Below the pieces are notes generated by a model. It ran no database searches. It was not told the origin of the DNA and saw only the letters and a program-made list of their open reading frames with translations. From the NCBI RefSeq assembly GCF_001571285.1, contig NZ_BCTM01000003.1, positions 62,001 through 126,000 on the forward strand: a stretch of 64,000 bases of DNA, in the 5' to 3' direction. This stretch comes from Kluyvera cryocrescens NBRC 102467. GTDB lineage: Bacteria > Pseudomonadota > Gammaproteobacteria > Enterobacterales > Enterobacteriaceae. Of the stretch, positions 17,662 through 26,493 are shown piece after piece (the first letter of the stretch is position 1; each line of letters opens with the position of its first letter). A program made the position numbers and the translations under genes.

Positions 17662-18156
17662 CTACTCAATATCCATTTTACTGACTTGCCATGCCGATCT
17701 TGAGTAGTAGATCTGAGTATTCAGCTCAGGGAGACTGTCATAGGGATACACCACGAACAGCGGGCCTTTATCACGGATGCGCATATACTCTCCGTCGATT
17801 TTTAACGCCAGAATGACATTGTATTTTTTGAAGTCGCTGAGTGGGATGAGGGTGGTGTAGTCATTGAGCGCGGTGATCTTCACGATCGTCCCTTTTGCTC
17901 CGACATAATCCATCAGTTTTTGCAGCGAGATACCCGTAAAAGTCGTACGGCCATTATACCAGGGAGAAGTAGTCTGGAAGCTCACCGTACCCAGTTTCTC
18001 AAGGCTGGCGATATCCAGCAGGGCTTTCCCGCTTTCGTTGGTATTTTCTATTTTACCGGACATGGTTAAAATGACTTTACCGGTCGGTTTGGCCAGTTCA
18101 CCCGCCCAGACGTGCGCGGAGACCACAAAGCTTAACAACATAACAATTAATCTCAT
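17662..18156 (-). CDS. Periplasmic protein with molybdopterin-oxidoreductase-like fold
   Basis: The 164-residue product has a signal peptide (MRLIVMLLSFVVSAHVWA, then GEL) and motifs resembling the SUOX/YedY-like oxidoreductase domain: ILTMSGKI, TGISLQKLMDYVGAKG, ALNDYTTLIPLSDF and IRDKGPLFVVYPYD. The conserved cofactor cysteine is not seen, so it is probably a binding/sensing derivative. It is first in an apparent operon with the GGDEF-EAL protein (17-bp gap), suggesting it feeds a periplasmic signal to it. AGAGG precedes ATG 18156. Confidence 0.75.
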   Translation of the reverse strand: MRLIVMLLSFVVSAHVWAGELAKPTGKVILTMSGKIENTNESGKALLDIASLEKLGTVSFQTTSPWYNGRTTFTGISLQKLMDYVGAKGTIVKITALNDYTTLIPLSDFKKYNVILALKIDGEYMRIRDKGPLFVVYPYDSLPELNTQIYYSRSAWQVSKMDIE

Positions 18157-18552
18157 TCTAACCTCTGCTCTCTGTCGGATGATAAAGAATTATAATTTAG
18201 TTATCATGCTATTAATATAAGCTACCTGATCAATATTGATGTAATAATTTGATTTATTTTTTAAATTTTAAAAATCAATGAGTTAGGTTTGTTTGTTTTA
18301 TTATTCATGATTAAGAAAATCCGTCGTTGTTATTTGTTATAGGCTAATTTTTTTACGCTTGTACAAAAAAGAAGCCAGCGCATTAGTTAGTATAAGTAAA
18401 TACGCACAAATATAGAGGTTTATTTTTATGTAACCCCATAGCCTCTTTTCTTTGTGTGAGACGGCGGGGCTGAAAGAACTGAATCTGTAGACAAAAGCAG
18501 AATTAGATAACAAGACATCCGGGGAATAGAGAGGCTTTCACCAATAGATGGC
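18157..18552. other. AT-rich non-coding region upstream of the sensor/GGDEF-EAL operon
   Basis: These 396 bases contain no credible gene. The composition is strongly AT-rich, with long T and A runs (for example around 18250-18290), as in H-NS-bound promoter regions. It must hold the promoter of the leftward operon. The left edge of the IS1 insertion is at 18552/18553. Confidence 0.6.
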
Positions 18553-18567
18553 GGTAATGACTCCAAC

Positions 18568-19071
18568 TTATTGATAGTGTTTTATGTTCAGATAATGCCC
18601 GATGACTTTGTCATGCAGCTCCACCGATTTTGAGAACGACAGCGACTTCCGTCCCAGCCGTGCCAGGTGCTGCCTCAGATTCAGGTTATGCCGCTCAATG
18701 CGCTGCGTATATCGCTTGCTGATTACGTGCAGTTTTCCCTTCAGGCGGGATTCATACAGCGGCCAGCCATCCGTCATCCATATCACCACGTCAAAGGGTG
18801 ACAGCAGGCTCATAAGACGCCCCAGCGTCGCCATAGTGCGTTCACCGAATACGTGCGCAACAACCGTCTTCCGGAGCCTGTCATACGCGTAAAACAGCCA
18901 GCGCTGGCGCGATTTAGCCCCGACATAGCCCCACTGTTCGTCCATTTCCGCGCAGACGATGACGTCACTGCCCGGCTGTATGCGCGAGGTTACCGACTGC
19001 GGCCTGAGTTTTTTAAATGGCGCAAAATGGTGTTGAGGCCAACGCCCATAATGCGGGCGGTTGCCCGGCAT
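18568..19071 (-). CDS. insB: IS1 InsB (transposase, frameshift-produced part)
   Basis: The 167-residue frame contains the IS1 DDE transposase region ([47 protein letters not shown]). The active transposase InsAB' forms by a -1 frameshift on the A6C run, which reads GTTTTTT on the plus strand at 19008-19014. The sequence is almost identical to the IS1 protein I know from E. coli. Confidence 0.96.
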   Translation of the reverse strand: MPGNRPHYGRWPQHHFAPFKKLRPQSVTSRIQPGSDVIVCAEMDEQWGYVGAKSRQRWLFYAYDRLRKTVVAHVFGERTMATLGRLMSLLSPFDVVIWMTDGWPLYESRLKGKLHVISKRYTQRIERHNLNLRQHLARLGRKSLSFSKSVELHDKVIGHYLNIKHYQ

Positions 19072-19265
19072 CCAACGCCATTCATGGCCATATCAATGAT
19101 TTTCTGGTGCGTACCGGGCTGAGAAGCGGTGTAAGTGAACTGCAGTTGCCATGTTTTACGGCAGTGAGAGCAGAGATAGCGCTGATGTCCGGCAGTGCTT
19201 TTGCCATTACGCACCACCCCGTCAGTAACTGAACAGGAGGGACAGCTGATATAAACAGAAGCCAC
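18990..19265 (-). CDS. insA: IS1 InsA (DNA-binding repressor)
   Basis: The 91-residue protein has the CPSC...CSHC zinc finger and the helix-turn-helix [22 protein letters not shown] of IS1 InsA. InsA binds the IS ends and represses transposition. It overlaps insB in the frameshift arrangement and carries only minor substitutions relative to the common E. coli copy. Confidence 0.96.
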   Translation of the reverse strand: MASVYISCPSCSVTDGVVRNGKSTAGHQRYLCSHCRKTWQLQFTYTASQPGTHQKIIDMAMNGVGCRATARIMGVGLNTILRHLKNSGRSR

Positions 19266-19511
19266 TGGAGCACCTCAAAAACACCATCATACACTAAATC
19301 AGTAAGTTGGCAGCATCACCATAGATGGCGTGCTTAATCCGTCATTCGCTATTTGCGCCCGCAGTGAGCGAGGCGCAAAACGATGTTTTCTTTTGCACTG
19401 CACTTTGAACGCTGCCGCACCGTGATGCGGAACCGACGGTTAGGCACGCGCCCAAGGCTGCAATCGTCGGTTTAACAGGCGCATCGCAGCGATGATAAAA
19501 ACGGATTATCG

Positions 19512-20396
19512 CTAACGGCGCAGCGTTAACAGATCCTCAATCAAGCCAGGGCCTGTAGGCTGCCATGCCAGACGTTCTCGGGTGAGCGCACCGGAGGCCG
19601 ACATATCATGCGCGATAAGCTGACTCATCCAACCAAAGTGCTGCTGGGCGTCTTTGGCGGCGATACGCTTAACGGGGACATTCAGTACGTAGCCAATCAC
19701 TTCTGCAAGGGTACGCATGGGAATACCTTCTTCCGCCACCGCGTGATAACGGCGATTGTTGATATTGCCCTCCAGGGCGCGTAGATAGACGGCGGCTACA
19801 TCGCTGACGTGCACCGCTGCCCAGCGGTTTTGTCCTTCCTCCACGTATCCGGAGACGCCTGTTTGCCGGGCGAGTTCGATAAGCGGGGTGATCAATCCTT
19901 GTTTATGCGTGTCATGAACTTGCGGTAGGCGCACGACCGAGACGTTAACGCCGCGCTGTGCAACCGCAAGCCCCGCTAATTCTGTCGCCCGGCGCGGGTT
20001 GGGATTTTCCGCATTAAAGTTGTCTTCAGTAGCCAGTGCATAATTACCGGGCGATCCCATGGCGACACCCGACGTTATAATCAGTGGTTTTTGCGTCCCC
20101 TCCAGCGCGGTACCCATCGCATCAATGACGCGGTAGTCGTGTTCGCAGTTGGCGACAAATGTCGAAAAATCATGATTAAAGGCGGTATGAATCACGCCGT
20201 CGGCCAGGCGAGCGCCGCGCTGTAGGCTATCCAGAGAGTCAATATTGCCAAAGTGCACTTCAACCCCGGAGGCCATGAGCTGTTCAGCCCCTGCGGTAGT
20301 TCGGGTTAAACCCAGCACCTGATGGCCTGCAGTCATGAGTTCGCGGGCCACCCGTGAACCAATAAACCCGGTCGCACCGGTCAGAAAAATACGCAT
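19512..20396 (-). CDS. NAD(P)-dependent epimerase/SDR-family oxidoreductase
   Basis: The 294-residue protein starts MRIFLTGATGFIGSRVARELM with the GxxGxxG Rossmann motif and continues as an extended/atypical SDR (VIHTAFNHDF, ITSGVAMGS, VAAVYLRALEG). The usual YxxxK pair is not obvious, as in many atypical SDRs. ATG 20396 with AAGGA upstream is chosen over the longer frame to 20441. It is divergent from an AraC regulator (118 bp between starts), which probably controls it. The substrate is unknown. Confidence 0.82.
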   Translation of the reverse strand: MRIFLTGATGFIGSRVARELMTAGHQVLGLTRTTAGAEQLMASGVEVHFGNIDSLDSLQRGARLADGVIHTAFNHDFSTFVANCEHDYRVIDAMGTALEGTQKPLIITSGVAMGSPGNYALATEDNFNAENPNPRRATELAGLAVAQRGVNVSVVRLPQVHDTHKQGLITPLIELARQTGVSGYVEEGQNRWAAVHVSDVAAVYLRALEGNINNRRYHAVAEEGIPMRTLAEVIGYVLNVPVKRIAAKDAQQHFGWMSQLIAHDMSASGALTRERLAWQPTGPGLIEDLLTLRR

Positions 20397-20514
20397 CGCT
20401 AAATCCTTGAGGTGAGTGAAGGCTGAGCGCCCGTTGACCATGACTATAGGGGCCCGCCTAAATACGATCTATGATTGAAAGTCGCTATTAATCGTCCCAT
20501 CGTCTCGAGGTCGT

Positions 20515-21411
20515 ATGGATCCGCTTTCAGAACTCTTATCGTTACTCAAACCGCAGAGCTACGCGTCAGGTGGACTCGCACTGTCTCAAAACATGGCAAT
20601 TTCCTGGCCTGATCATCAAGGGATCAAGTGCTATAGCGTGGTTTCCGGTCAATGCTGGTTATCCGTCGAGGGTGTTGCTGACAAGCGGCTGCTGACGGCC
20701 GGGGATTGCTATCTTATGCCGCCAGGGCCATCGTTTACCCTCGCAACCAGTTTGTCGGTTGAACCCGTTGATTTTGCGATTATTGTTGCAGAACAGCGAC
20801 GGGTTAATACCGCAGATGGCGGGGGGCCTGGCGGCTGCTTTGTCGTTGGTGGCCATTTTGTGCTGAGCGGCCATCACGCCAATATGTTATTGGGAGCTCT
20901 GCCGCCGATTGTGCATATTCAGAAAGACGCCGATAAGGCGGCAGTGCGGCGTTCGATTGAACAAATGGCTGAAGAGGTGCTCAATCCGCAGCCCGGAAGC
21001 GCTTTGATTGTGCAGCAGATGGCGTATGCGATGCTGATTCAGGCGCTGCGTTTACACCTTGGTGATGCCAGCCGTGACAAGGTGGGCTGGCTTTTTGCTC
21101 TCGCGGATAGGCAACTGAGCGCGGCAATTAGCAGTATGCACAGCGATCCCGGCCGTCAGTGGACGCTGCAAATATTGGCCGAAAAGATCGGTATGTCTCG
21201 CTCAAGTTTCGCTAAACATTTCAAAGAAAAAGTAGGGAGTGCACCGATGGAATATCTGACTCGCTGGCGTATGTTGCTGGCCTGTGAGCGGCTAAAAAAT
21301 ACCGATGATTCGGTCATGCGAATTGCTAACGCGCTGGGCTATGAGTCTGAAAGTGCATTTGGAAAAGCTTTTAAGCGGGTAATAGGTTATTCACCCAGAC
21401 AGCACCGTTAG
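20515..21411 (+). CDS. AraC-family regulator with N-terminal cupin
   Basis: The 298-residue protein begins MDPLSELLSLLKPQSY, typical of the cupin_6 AraC subfamily, with GQCWLSVEGV and LTAGDCYLMPPGPSF in the cupin. The C-terminus has two HTH motifs (LAEKIGMSRSSFAKHFKEKVG and IANALGYESESAFGKAFKRVIG). GAGGTCGT precedes ATG 20515. Its divergent partner is the SDR gene, the likely target. Confidence 0.87.
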   Translation: MDPLSELLSLLKPQSYASGGLALSQNMAISWPDHQGIKCYSVVSGQCWLSVEGVADKRLLTAGDCYLMPPGPSFTLATSLSVEPVDFAIIVAEQRRVNTADGGGPGGCFVVGGHFVLSGHHANMLLGALPPIVHIQKDADKAAVRRSIEQMAEEVLNPQPGSALIVQQMAYAMLIQALRLHLGDASRDKVGWLFALADRQLSAAISSMHSDPGRQWTLQILAEKIGMSRSSFAKHFKEKVGSAPMEYLTRWRMLLACERLKNTDDSVMRIANALGYESESAFGKAFKRVIGYSPRQHR

Positions 21412-21423
21412 GTGAAGACGAAA

Positions 21424-21449
21424 AAAATCCACGCGCGGGCGTGGATTTT
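21424..21449. terminator. Bidirectional terminator between araC-type gene and GAPDH gene
   Basis: AAAATCCACGC (21424-21434) and GCGTGGATTTT (21439-21449) form a perfect 11-bp stem with a GCGG loop between two convergent stops (21411 and 21473). A/T runs flank both sides. Confidence 0.85.
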
Positions 21450-21472
21450 AGCGTGAGAACGCAGGGTGTGGA

Positions 21473-22483
21473 TTAGCGTTCACGGCTTGCCATTAACAGC
21501 GCGAGGTCAACGAGGCGATTGGAGAATCCCCACTCGTTGTCATACCACGCCAGAATCTTGACCATATTGCCGCCAATCACCAGCGTTGACAGCCCGTCGA
21601 TAATGGATGAACGCGCGTCCCCCTGGTAGTCGCTGGAAACCAGCGGCTCGTCGCTATAACCAAGGATCCCTTTTAATGGCCCGGCTGAGGCGGCTGCACG
21701 AAACGCGTTATTCACCTCGTCTATCGTCACATCCCGTTCGAGCGTGACGGTCAGGTCAACGATCGACACCACCGGTACCGGCACGCGCAGCGAGTAGCCG
21801 GTTAAGCGGCCATCCAGTTCAGGGATGACTTTACCCAGCGCCTTTGCGGCACCGCTGGAGTAAGGCACTATCGACAATGCGGCGGCGCGCGCTCCGCGAA
21901 GGTCTTTTTCCGGTTGGTCGTGCAGTGCCTGGCTGTTGGTGTAGGCGTGAGTGGTGTTCATCAAACCATGCTTAATGCCAAAATGCTGATGCAGGACCTG
22001 CGCGGCAGGCGCCAAACCGTTGGTGGTGCAGCTACCGTTGCTGACCACGTAGTGTTTTTCCGGGTCGTAGAGGCCATCGTTAACGCCCATCACGATAGTC
22101 AAATCATCGTTTTTACCGGGGGCGGAGATAATCACTCGTTTGGCGCCACCGCTGTGGATATGCACCGCTGCCTTGTCACGGTCAGTGAAGAAGCCGGTGG
22201 CTTCGATGACAATATCGACTTCTGCCTGGCGCCACGGAATGTTGGCCGGGTCGCGTTCGCTGAAAACGGTAATTGCTTTACCGTCAATCACCAGTTTTTC
22301 TTCATCGGCGGTGACGTCAGCGTCAAGTTTGCCGAGCAGCGAGTCGTATTTCAGTAGATGCGCCAGCGTTTTACTGTCTGTCAGATCGTTAATGGCCACA
22401 ATCTGAATTTCCGGATTGCCCAGCGCTGCGCGCAGAACGTTGCGTCCGATACGGCCAAAACCGTTAATACCGACCTTTACCAT
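21473..22483 (-). CDS. Glyceraldehyde-3-phosphate dehydrogenase, second type
   Basis: The 336-residue enzyme has the full GAPDH set: MVKVGINGFGRIGR (Rossmann), SNGSCTTN with catalytic Cys152, His179 in NTTHAYT, and YDNEWGFSNR at the end. NDLTDSKTLAHLLKYDS is typical of the GapC/Gap2/GapB-like branch rather than E. coli GapA, so this is an additional copy; the housekeeping gapA would lie elsewhere. E. coli carries a decayed gapC in the same general chromosomal region. Whether it works glycolytically, gluconeogenically or on another phosphate aldehyde is not clear. A GlxA-type regulator gene lies just upstream on the same strand. Confidence 0.9.
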   Translation of the reverse strand: MVKVGINGFGRIGRNVLRAALGNPEIQIVAINDLTDSKTLAHLLKYDSLLGKLDADVTADEEKLVIDGKAITVFSERDPANIPWRQAEVDIVIEATGFFTDRDKAAVHIHSGGAKRVIISAPGKNDDLTIVMGVNDGLYDPEKHYVVSNGSCTTNGLAPAAQVLHQHFGIKHGLMNTTHAYTNSQALHDQPEKDLRGARAAALSIVPYSSGAAKALGKVIPELDGRLTGYSLRVPVPVVSIVDLTVTLERDVTIDEVNNAFRAAASAGPLKGILGYSDEPLVSSDYQGDARSSIIDGLSTLVIGGNMVKILAWYDNEWGFSNRLVDLALLMASRER

Positions 22484-22561
22484 GATTCACTCCTTATCTG
22501 TTGTCTCTGGCATTACTGTAGGTCGGTCGCCATTTGGCGTAAATGACAAAAAAGGATCACA

Positions 22562-23542
22562 TTACGCCATTTTGCGACAGTGAAAACGCTGGCGATATTC
22601 ACCTGGTGTTAGGTGAAGCTGTTTTTCAAAGAGCCGCCGCAGGTTAATGCTGCTGCCAAAGCCCGTTTGCTCGGCGATGCGATCCAGCGTTTCGCTCGTT
22701 TGCTCCAGACGCTGGCGGGCTGCGGCTAACCGTGCTTCGGCGACGTAGCGCGCCGGTGAAGCGCCTGTTTCTCGGGTAAATACGCGGGTGAAATTTCGTG
22801 GACTCATGGCGACTTTTTCCGCCAGCTTTTCGACGCTGAGGTCGGCAGTAAGGTTCTCCAGCAGCCAGGCCAGCAGATCGTTAATGGGGCCCAGGGTGCT
22901 GGTTTGCTGCAGTTTATAGCGGCTAAACTGTAGCTGGCCGCCGGGACGGCGCAGGTACATCACGAAGTCCTGCGCGATGTCGCGCGCCAGGCTAAAACCG
23001 TAGTCTTCTTCAACCAGCGCGAGCGTCAGGTCAAAGCCGGAGCTGACGCCGCCTGAGGTCCAGATGTGTTCATCCTGAATATAGAGCGGACCGCCTTCGA
23101 CGCGCACCTGCGGATATTCCGCCTGCATGGTTTCCAGGAGCTTCCAGTGGGTGGTGGCTCGCCTGCCATCCAGCAACCCGGATTGCGCCAGCAGCATCGC
23201 TCCGCCGCAAATGGACGCAATCCGGCGGGCATGCGGAGCCGCAAGCCGCAGCCAGTCAACCACCGCGACGCCTTCCTGCGGATTCTGGCCTCTGCCGGTG
23301 ATGATGATGGTATCAAGAGGGTCGCGCGGATCTATCTCATGTAAGCGATGATCGGCCAGCAGATTTAAGCCCGACTGCCCGTGGATCACCTGGTGAGGCT
23401 GGGTCGTGGCGAGCTGAACCTGATAACAGCAGGTGGTTGCGCTTTCTGGATGCAGATGGTTGGCCTGCATCAGAATGTCGGCAATACCGGCGGATTCAAA
23501 CAGCATGCCGCCATCAGGGACAATAATCAGTATCTTTTTCAT
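22562..23542 (-). CDS. GlxA-type regulator: DJ-1/PfpI domain plus AraC HTH
   Basis: The 326-residue protein has an N-terminal DJ-1/PfpI-like domain (KKILIIVPDGGMLFESAGIADIL shortened in type; nucleophile-elbow-like SICGGAMLLAQ) and a C-terminal AraC HTH (LAEKVAMSPRNFTRVFTRETG, IAEQTGFGSSINLRRLFEK). GlxA-type proteins regulate amino-acid, betaine or aldehyde metabolism. It lies 78 bp upstream of the GAPDH gene on the same strand and could be cotranscribed with it or control it. Confidence 0.87.
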   Translation of the reverse strand: MKKILIIVPDGGMLFESAGIADILMQANHLHPESATTCCYQVQLATTQPHQVIHGQSGLNLLADHRLHEIDPRDPLDTIIITGRGQNPQEGVAVVDWLRLAAPHARRIASICGGAMLLAQSGLLDGRRATTHWKLLETMQAEYPQVRVEGGPLYIQDEHIWTSGGVSSGFDLTLALVEEDYGFSLARDIAQDFVMYLRRPGGQLQFSRYKLQQTSTLGPINDLLAWLLENLTADLSVEKLAEKVAMSPRNFTRVFTRETGASPARYVAEARLAAARQRLEQTSETLDRIAEQTGFGSSINLRRLFEKQLHLTPGEYRQRFHCRKMA

Positions 23543-23630
23543 GTCCTGAAAAGTAGTATTTTTACAGAATAAGTCAACAGGACGGTTTTGTGCCTGGTGT
23601 TAATTGTCGTCGTATAGGGGGGCAGATGGG

Positions 23631-23644
23631 GTCGTCATGACGAC
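23631..23644. other. Perfect 14-bp palindrome GTCGTCATGACGAC
   Basis: The palindrome lies in the 126-bp gap between the GlxA-type gene start (23542) and the end of the next LysR gene (23669). A further GTCGTC occurs at 23607-23612. It could be an operator or part of a terminator for the LysR transcript; no T-run is evident. Confidence 0.3.
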
Positions 23645-23668
23645 GCCGCGAGTTCAGCAATGGGCCTG

Positions 23669-24598
23669 TTAGCGCTCATCGCTCATCCTATTCGCGGGCA
23701 TTTTGTTGTCTCCAACATTTGCCAGCGCTTCGCGTAAGTACTGCATCAAAACCGTTACCCGCACCGGGGTAAACTGGCGCGATGGCCGTACGATCGACAA
23801 AGGCAGTGGCGGGGGAGCATAGCGCTCAAGCACCGGGACTAATGCACCAGCGTGCAGCGCCTCTTCGACGATATACCAAGGTAGCATTGCAATTCCCATG
23901 CCCTGAATAGCGGCTTCGCGCAGTACATCGCCATTGTTGGCGGCCAACGGCACCCGGACATCCAGCTCTTGCCCGCCGCTGGCAAACTCCCATTCATCGC
24001 GGGTGGAAAGCAGCGAGTAGTGTAAACAGCGATGGTGCTTTAATTCGGCGGGAGATTCCGGCTTGCCATGGTTTTTCACGTACTCCGGGGAGGCGCAATA
24101 CAACCTAGGCATCATGGCGATAGGTAAACTGACCAGGGACGAATCCTGTAAATTACCGATGCGTAAGGAGAGATCGATACCTTCATTCAGCAGATCGCTA
24201 ACGCGGTCTTCCAGCTGTAAGGTCACGGTAATCTGCGGATATTTCTTCAAAAATGCCGGAAGCAACGGGGCCAGCTTTTGGGTACCAAAACTCAACGGCG
24301 CGCCCAAGCGAATGATACCGCTGTAGGTTTCCTGGGCACAGTTTAGCCGCTCTTCGGCCTGCTCAAGCGCGCTTAAAACCGCTAACACATCCTGATAAAA
24401 CTGTTGGCCGCTGGGGGTTAAATCGAGCTGGCGGGTGGTGCGATTAATTAGCTTCACGCCTAACGCCGTTTCCAGTGCGGAAACCCGACGGCTGATAGCG
24501 GCACTGCTGGCGTCAAGCTGGACGGCGGCATTATAGAAGCTGCCGCTTTCTACGACGGCGACAAAGCTGCGAAGTGAGATGAGATCGTATTCTTTCAT
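23669..24598 (-). CDS. LysR-family regulator divergent from pirin
   Basis: The 309-residue regulator has an N-terminal winged helix (SLRSFVAVVESGSFYNAAVQLDASSAAISRRVSALE shortened in type) and the CrgA/AaeR-like substrate-binding domain (LSFGTQKLAPLLPAFLKKYP, SDLLNEGIDLSLRIG). It is divergent from the pirin gene (94 bp between starts). This LysR-pirin arrangement is common, and the regulator most likely controls the pirin gene. Confidence 0.88.
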   Translation of the reverse strand: MKEYDLISLRSFVAVVESGSFYNAAVQLDASSAAISRRVSALETALGVKLINRTTRQLDLTPSGQQFYQDVLAVLSALEQAEERLNCAQETYSGIIRLGAPLSFGTQKLAPLLPAFLKKYPQITVTLQLEDRVSDLLNEGIDLSLRIGNLQDSSLVSLPIAMMPRLYCASPEYVKNHGKPESPAELKHHRCLHYSLLSTRDEWEFASGGQELDVRVPLAANNGDVLREAAIQGMGIAMLPWYIVEEALHAGALVPVLERYAPPPLPLSIVRPSRQFTPVRVTVLMQYLREALANVGDNKMPANRMSDER

Positions 24599-24692
24599 TT
24601 TGCGTAACGGTGTCTTACCTGAACCCTGATTTATCTACCGTCATCCCATGCCTATCATACGTGCATCAAACAAACATTAAGGATCAACGGCC

Positions 24693-25442
24693 ATGGCTAG
24701 TCATTCTCGTAAAAAAGGCGCGGAGCTACTGCATTATCTGCCAGCCAGTGAATATCATCCAGCGAACACCTATTTTCATTTTTCGTTCGCTAACTATTAC
24801 GACCCCGATAACATGCATTATGGCGTGCTGCGGGTGGTTAACGATGATGATGTCAAACCGCACAGCGGCTTCGACCGGCATCCGCACAAAGACATGGAAA
24901 TTGTCAGCTATCTGGTGAAAGGGAACCTGACGCACTGGGATAGCGCAACGCAGGTAGAAGATGTGTTGAGCCGTGGTCATGTGCAAACGGTGACCGCCGG
25001 GAACGGCGTATGGCACTCAGAACTAAACAACCATGATGAGTGGTGTCGTTTCCTGCAAATTTGGATCCTGCCGCCTAAACAAGGCCTGGAAGTGCGGTAT
25101 GAAAACCATAAATTCAGCGACGAAGATCGTGAGAATAAATTGCTGCACATCGTTGGTAGCCTGCAAAATGATGACGATGCGCCGCTGCATCTGAATCAGG
25201 ATGTGAACATGTTTGTCAGCGAACTGACCGACAGCGCTGCTGAAGTGACCTATGAGCTGAAAGCGGGGCGTCAGGCATACATCAACAGTATTGAAGATAG
25301 CGTGAATGTTGAAGGTATTGTTACCCTGGATGAACGTGATTCACTCGAGGTCGTCGGGCCATTGACGCTGACCTTTAAAGCGAAAGATCAGCATGCGCAC
25401 TTTATCATTATTGAAATGGGCGAGTGGGCTGAGCAGCAATAA
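24693..25442 (+). CDS. Pirin-family bicupin protein
   Basis: The 249-residue protein has the pirin N-domain motif HPHKDMEIVSYLVKG with metal ligands (His-x-His and later Glu/His) and GVWHSELNN. Bacterial pirins such as YhhW have quercetinase activity or act as redox-sensing partners. AAGGA precedes ATG 24693. A terminator follows at 25466, so it is monocistronic. The physiological substrate is unknown. Confidence 0.9.
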   Translation: MASHSRKKGAELLHYLPASEYHPANTYFHFSFANYYDPDNMHYGVLRVVNDDDVKPHSGFDRHPHKDMEIVSYLVKGNLTHWDSATQVEDVLSRGHVQTVTAGNGVWHSELNNHDEWCRFLQIWILPPKQGLEVRYENHKFSDEDRENKLLHIVGSLQNDDDAPLHLNQDVNMFVSELTDSAAEVTYELKAGRQAYINSIEDSVNVEGIVTLDERDSLEVVGPLTLTFKAKDQHAHFIIIEMGEWAEQQ

Positions 25443-25465
25443 GCGGTTCGATGTAGCAAAATTAA

Positions 25466-25496
25466 CGCTCCGCCTGAGAAGGTGGGGCGATTTTTT
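25466..25496 (+). terminator. Rho-independent terminator after the pirin gene
   Basis: A 9-bp GC-rich stem (25466-25474 with 25481-25489, two G-T pairs) with loop TGAGAA is followed by six Ts at 25491-25496, 23 bp after the pirin stop. The rest of 25497-25724 shows no gene. Confidence 0.85.
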
Positions 25497-25724
25497 GTAC
25501 GGGCTGAATCAGTGAGTGGAATGGCTAAATCGCTGATGCCCTGATTTACGGCTTAATTCCTCCTCTAAGCAACATTCCTTCGGTCAGACTGCGCGATTTT
25601 CAGGTGATAGCCTGCACACATACGATACTCAACTTTCAAGCGTAAATATCAATCCTGGTAGGTTAACACCTCCGTCAGACTCACCTAAGCTACTCTTTGT
25701 TATTTTTGATAGAGGGATTTTGTC

Positions 25725-26450
25725 ATGCCATTATCGAGGCATCTTAAGTGGAGTGGGGTTATCGTACTGGCCGCCACGCTGTTGGGAGGATGTATTCCCT
25801 ATCCGAGAGAAAGGCCGGGGTATATCGATCTTTGCGAAAGCGAGCATAAATTTATTGTTGATACCCCTCGCGGCAAGCAAGAAATAGTGCTGGAAACCTA
25901 TCTCTACGATCACACTATTCCTGGCCGATATATGCCTGCGAAGCGAAGCAGTTTCACTATTCCTTACGTTCAGGGGCCTGAAGCAAGACCGGAATTTTAT
26001 GTTCAGCTGATTGCCTATAACAAAGGCCGCCAGCGACCTTCGCGGCCGGGGAGTCGGGGGCAGCCCGCGGTGCCGATTATTATCGACACGCGTAAAGCCT
26101 ATATTGACCTGGGCGATGGGCATCGACAGAACGCGCGGCCAGAAGTTTATCTTGGCACCACCGCATTCCCGTATGATTTCCCCGAAGAGAATGCGAAATA
26201 TGCAAGGCCATCGCCTTACGATATCAACAGCGATGAGGTGCATCGCAATGTCCCGCGTATTACCAATAACGATGACTACGGTTCAGCCTATGTGGTCTTT
26301 AAAATTTATGACGGCTACGCCAATGCTAAATGGACCGTTCATTTAGGTGAACTTGAGGTGGATGGGGTGAAAGTAGCCGTGCCGGCGCTGAAGCTTTGCT
26401 ATCAACCGACGCTGAAGTGGATTGGTATTGAGCCGCTTATGCGCCCGTAA
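25725..26450 (+). CDS. Uncharacterised lipoprotein
   Basis: I do not recognise this 241-residue protein. It has a lipoprotein signal peptide with lipobox LLGGC (Cys23), then a soluble domain rich in Pro, Tyr and charged residues, with no membrane helix. Two fairly conserved-looking segments are TPRGKQEIVLETYLYDH and YVVFKIYDGYANAKWTV, suggesting a beta-rich fold. AGAGGG precedes ATG 25725. It stands alone between terminators. Outer- or inner-membrane lipid anchoring is expected; the residue after Cys is Ile, so outer-membrane sorting is more likely. Confidence 0.75.
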   Translation: MPLSRHLKWSGVIVLAATLLGGCIPYPRERPGYIDLCESEHKFIVDTPRGKQEIVLETYLYDHTIPGRYMPAKRSSFTIPYVQGPEARPEFYVQLIAYNKGRQRPSRPGSRGQPAVPIIIDTRKAYIDLGDGHRQNARPEVYLGTTAFPYDFPEENAKYARPSPYDINSDEVHRNVPRITNNDDYGSAYVVFKIYDGYANAKWTVHLGELEVDGVKVAVPALKLCYQPTLKWIGIEPLMRP

Positions 26451-26470
26451 ATACATTACAAAATACACAT

Positions 26471-26493
26471 CAGGGGGGCAGTTATTCCCCCTG
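26471..26493 (+). terminator. Stem-loop between the lipoprotein and LysR genes
   Basis: CAGGGGG (26471-26477) pairs with CCCCCTG (26487-26493) with a 9-base loop, between two convergent stops (26450 and 26494). No strong T-run is present. Confidence 0.5.

Larger units (their letters stand above)
18553..19320 (-). mobile_element. IS1 insertion sequence, complete, with 9-bp target duplication
   Basis: The element spans exactly 768 bp, the canonical IS1 length. Its ends read GGTAATGACTCCAACTTATT (left) and, inverted, GGTGATGCTGCCAACTTACT (right), the known IS1 inverted repeats. The flanks are a perfect 9-bp direct repeat, ATAGATGGC, at 18544-18552 and 19321-19329. Both transposase frames are intact. 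It lies between genes and disrupts none. Confidence 0.97.
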
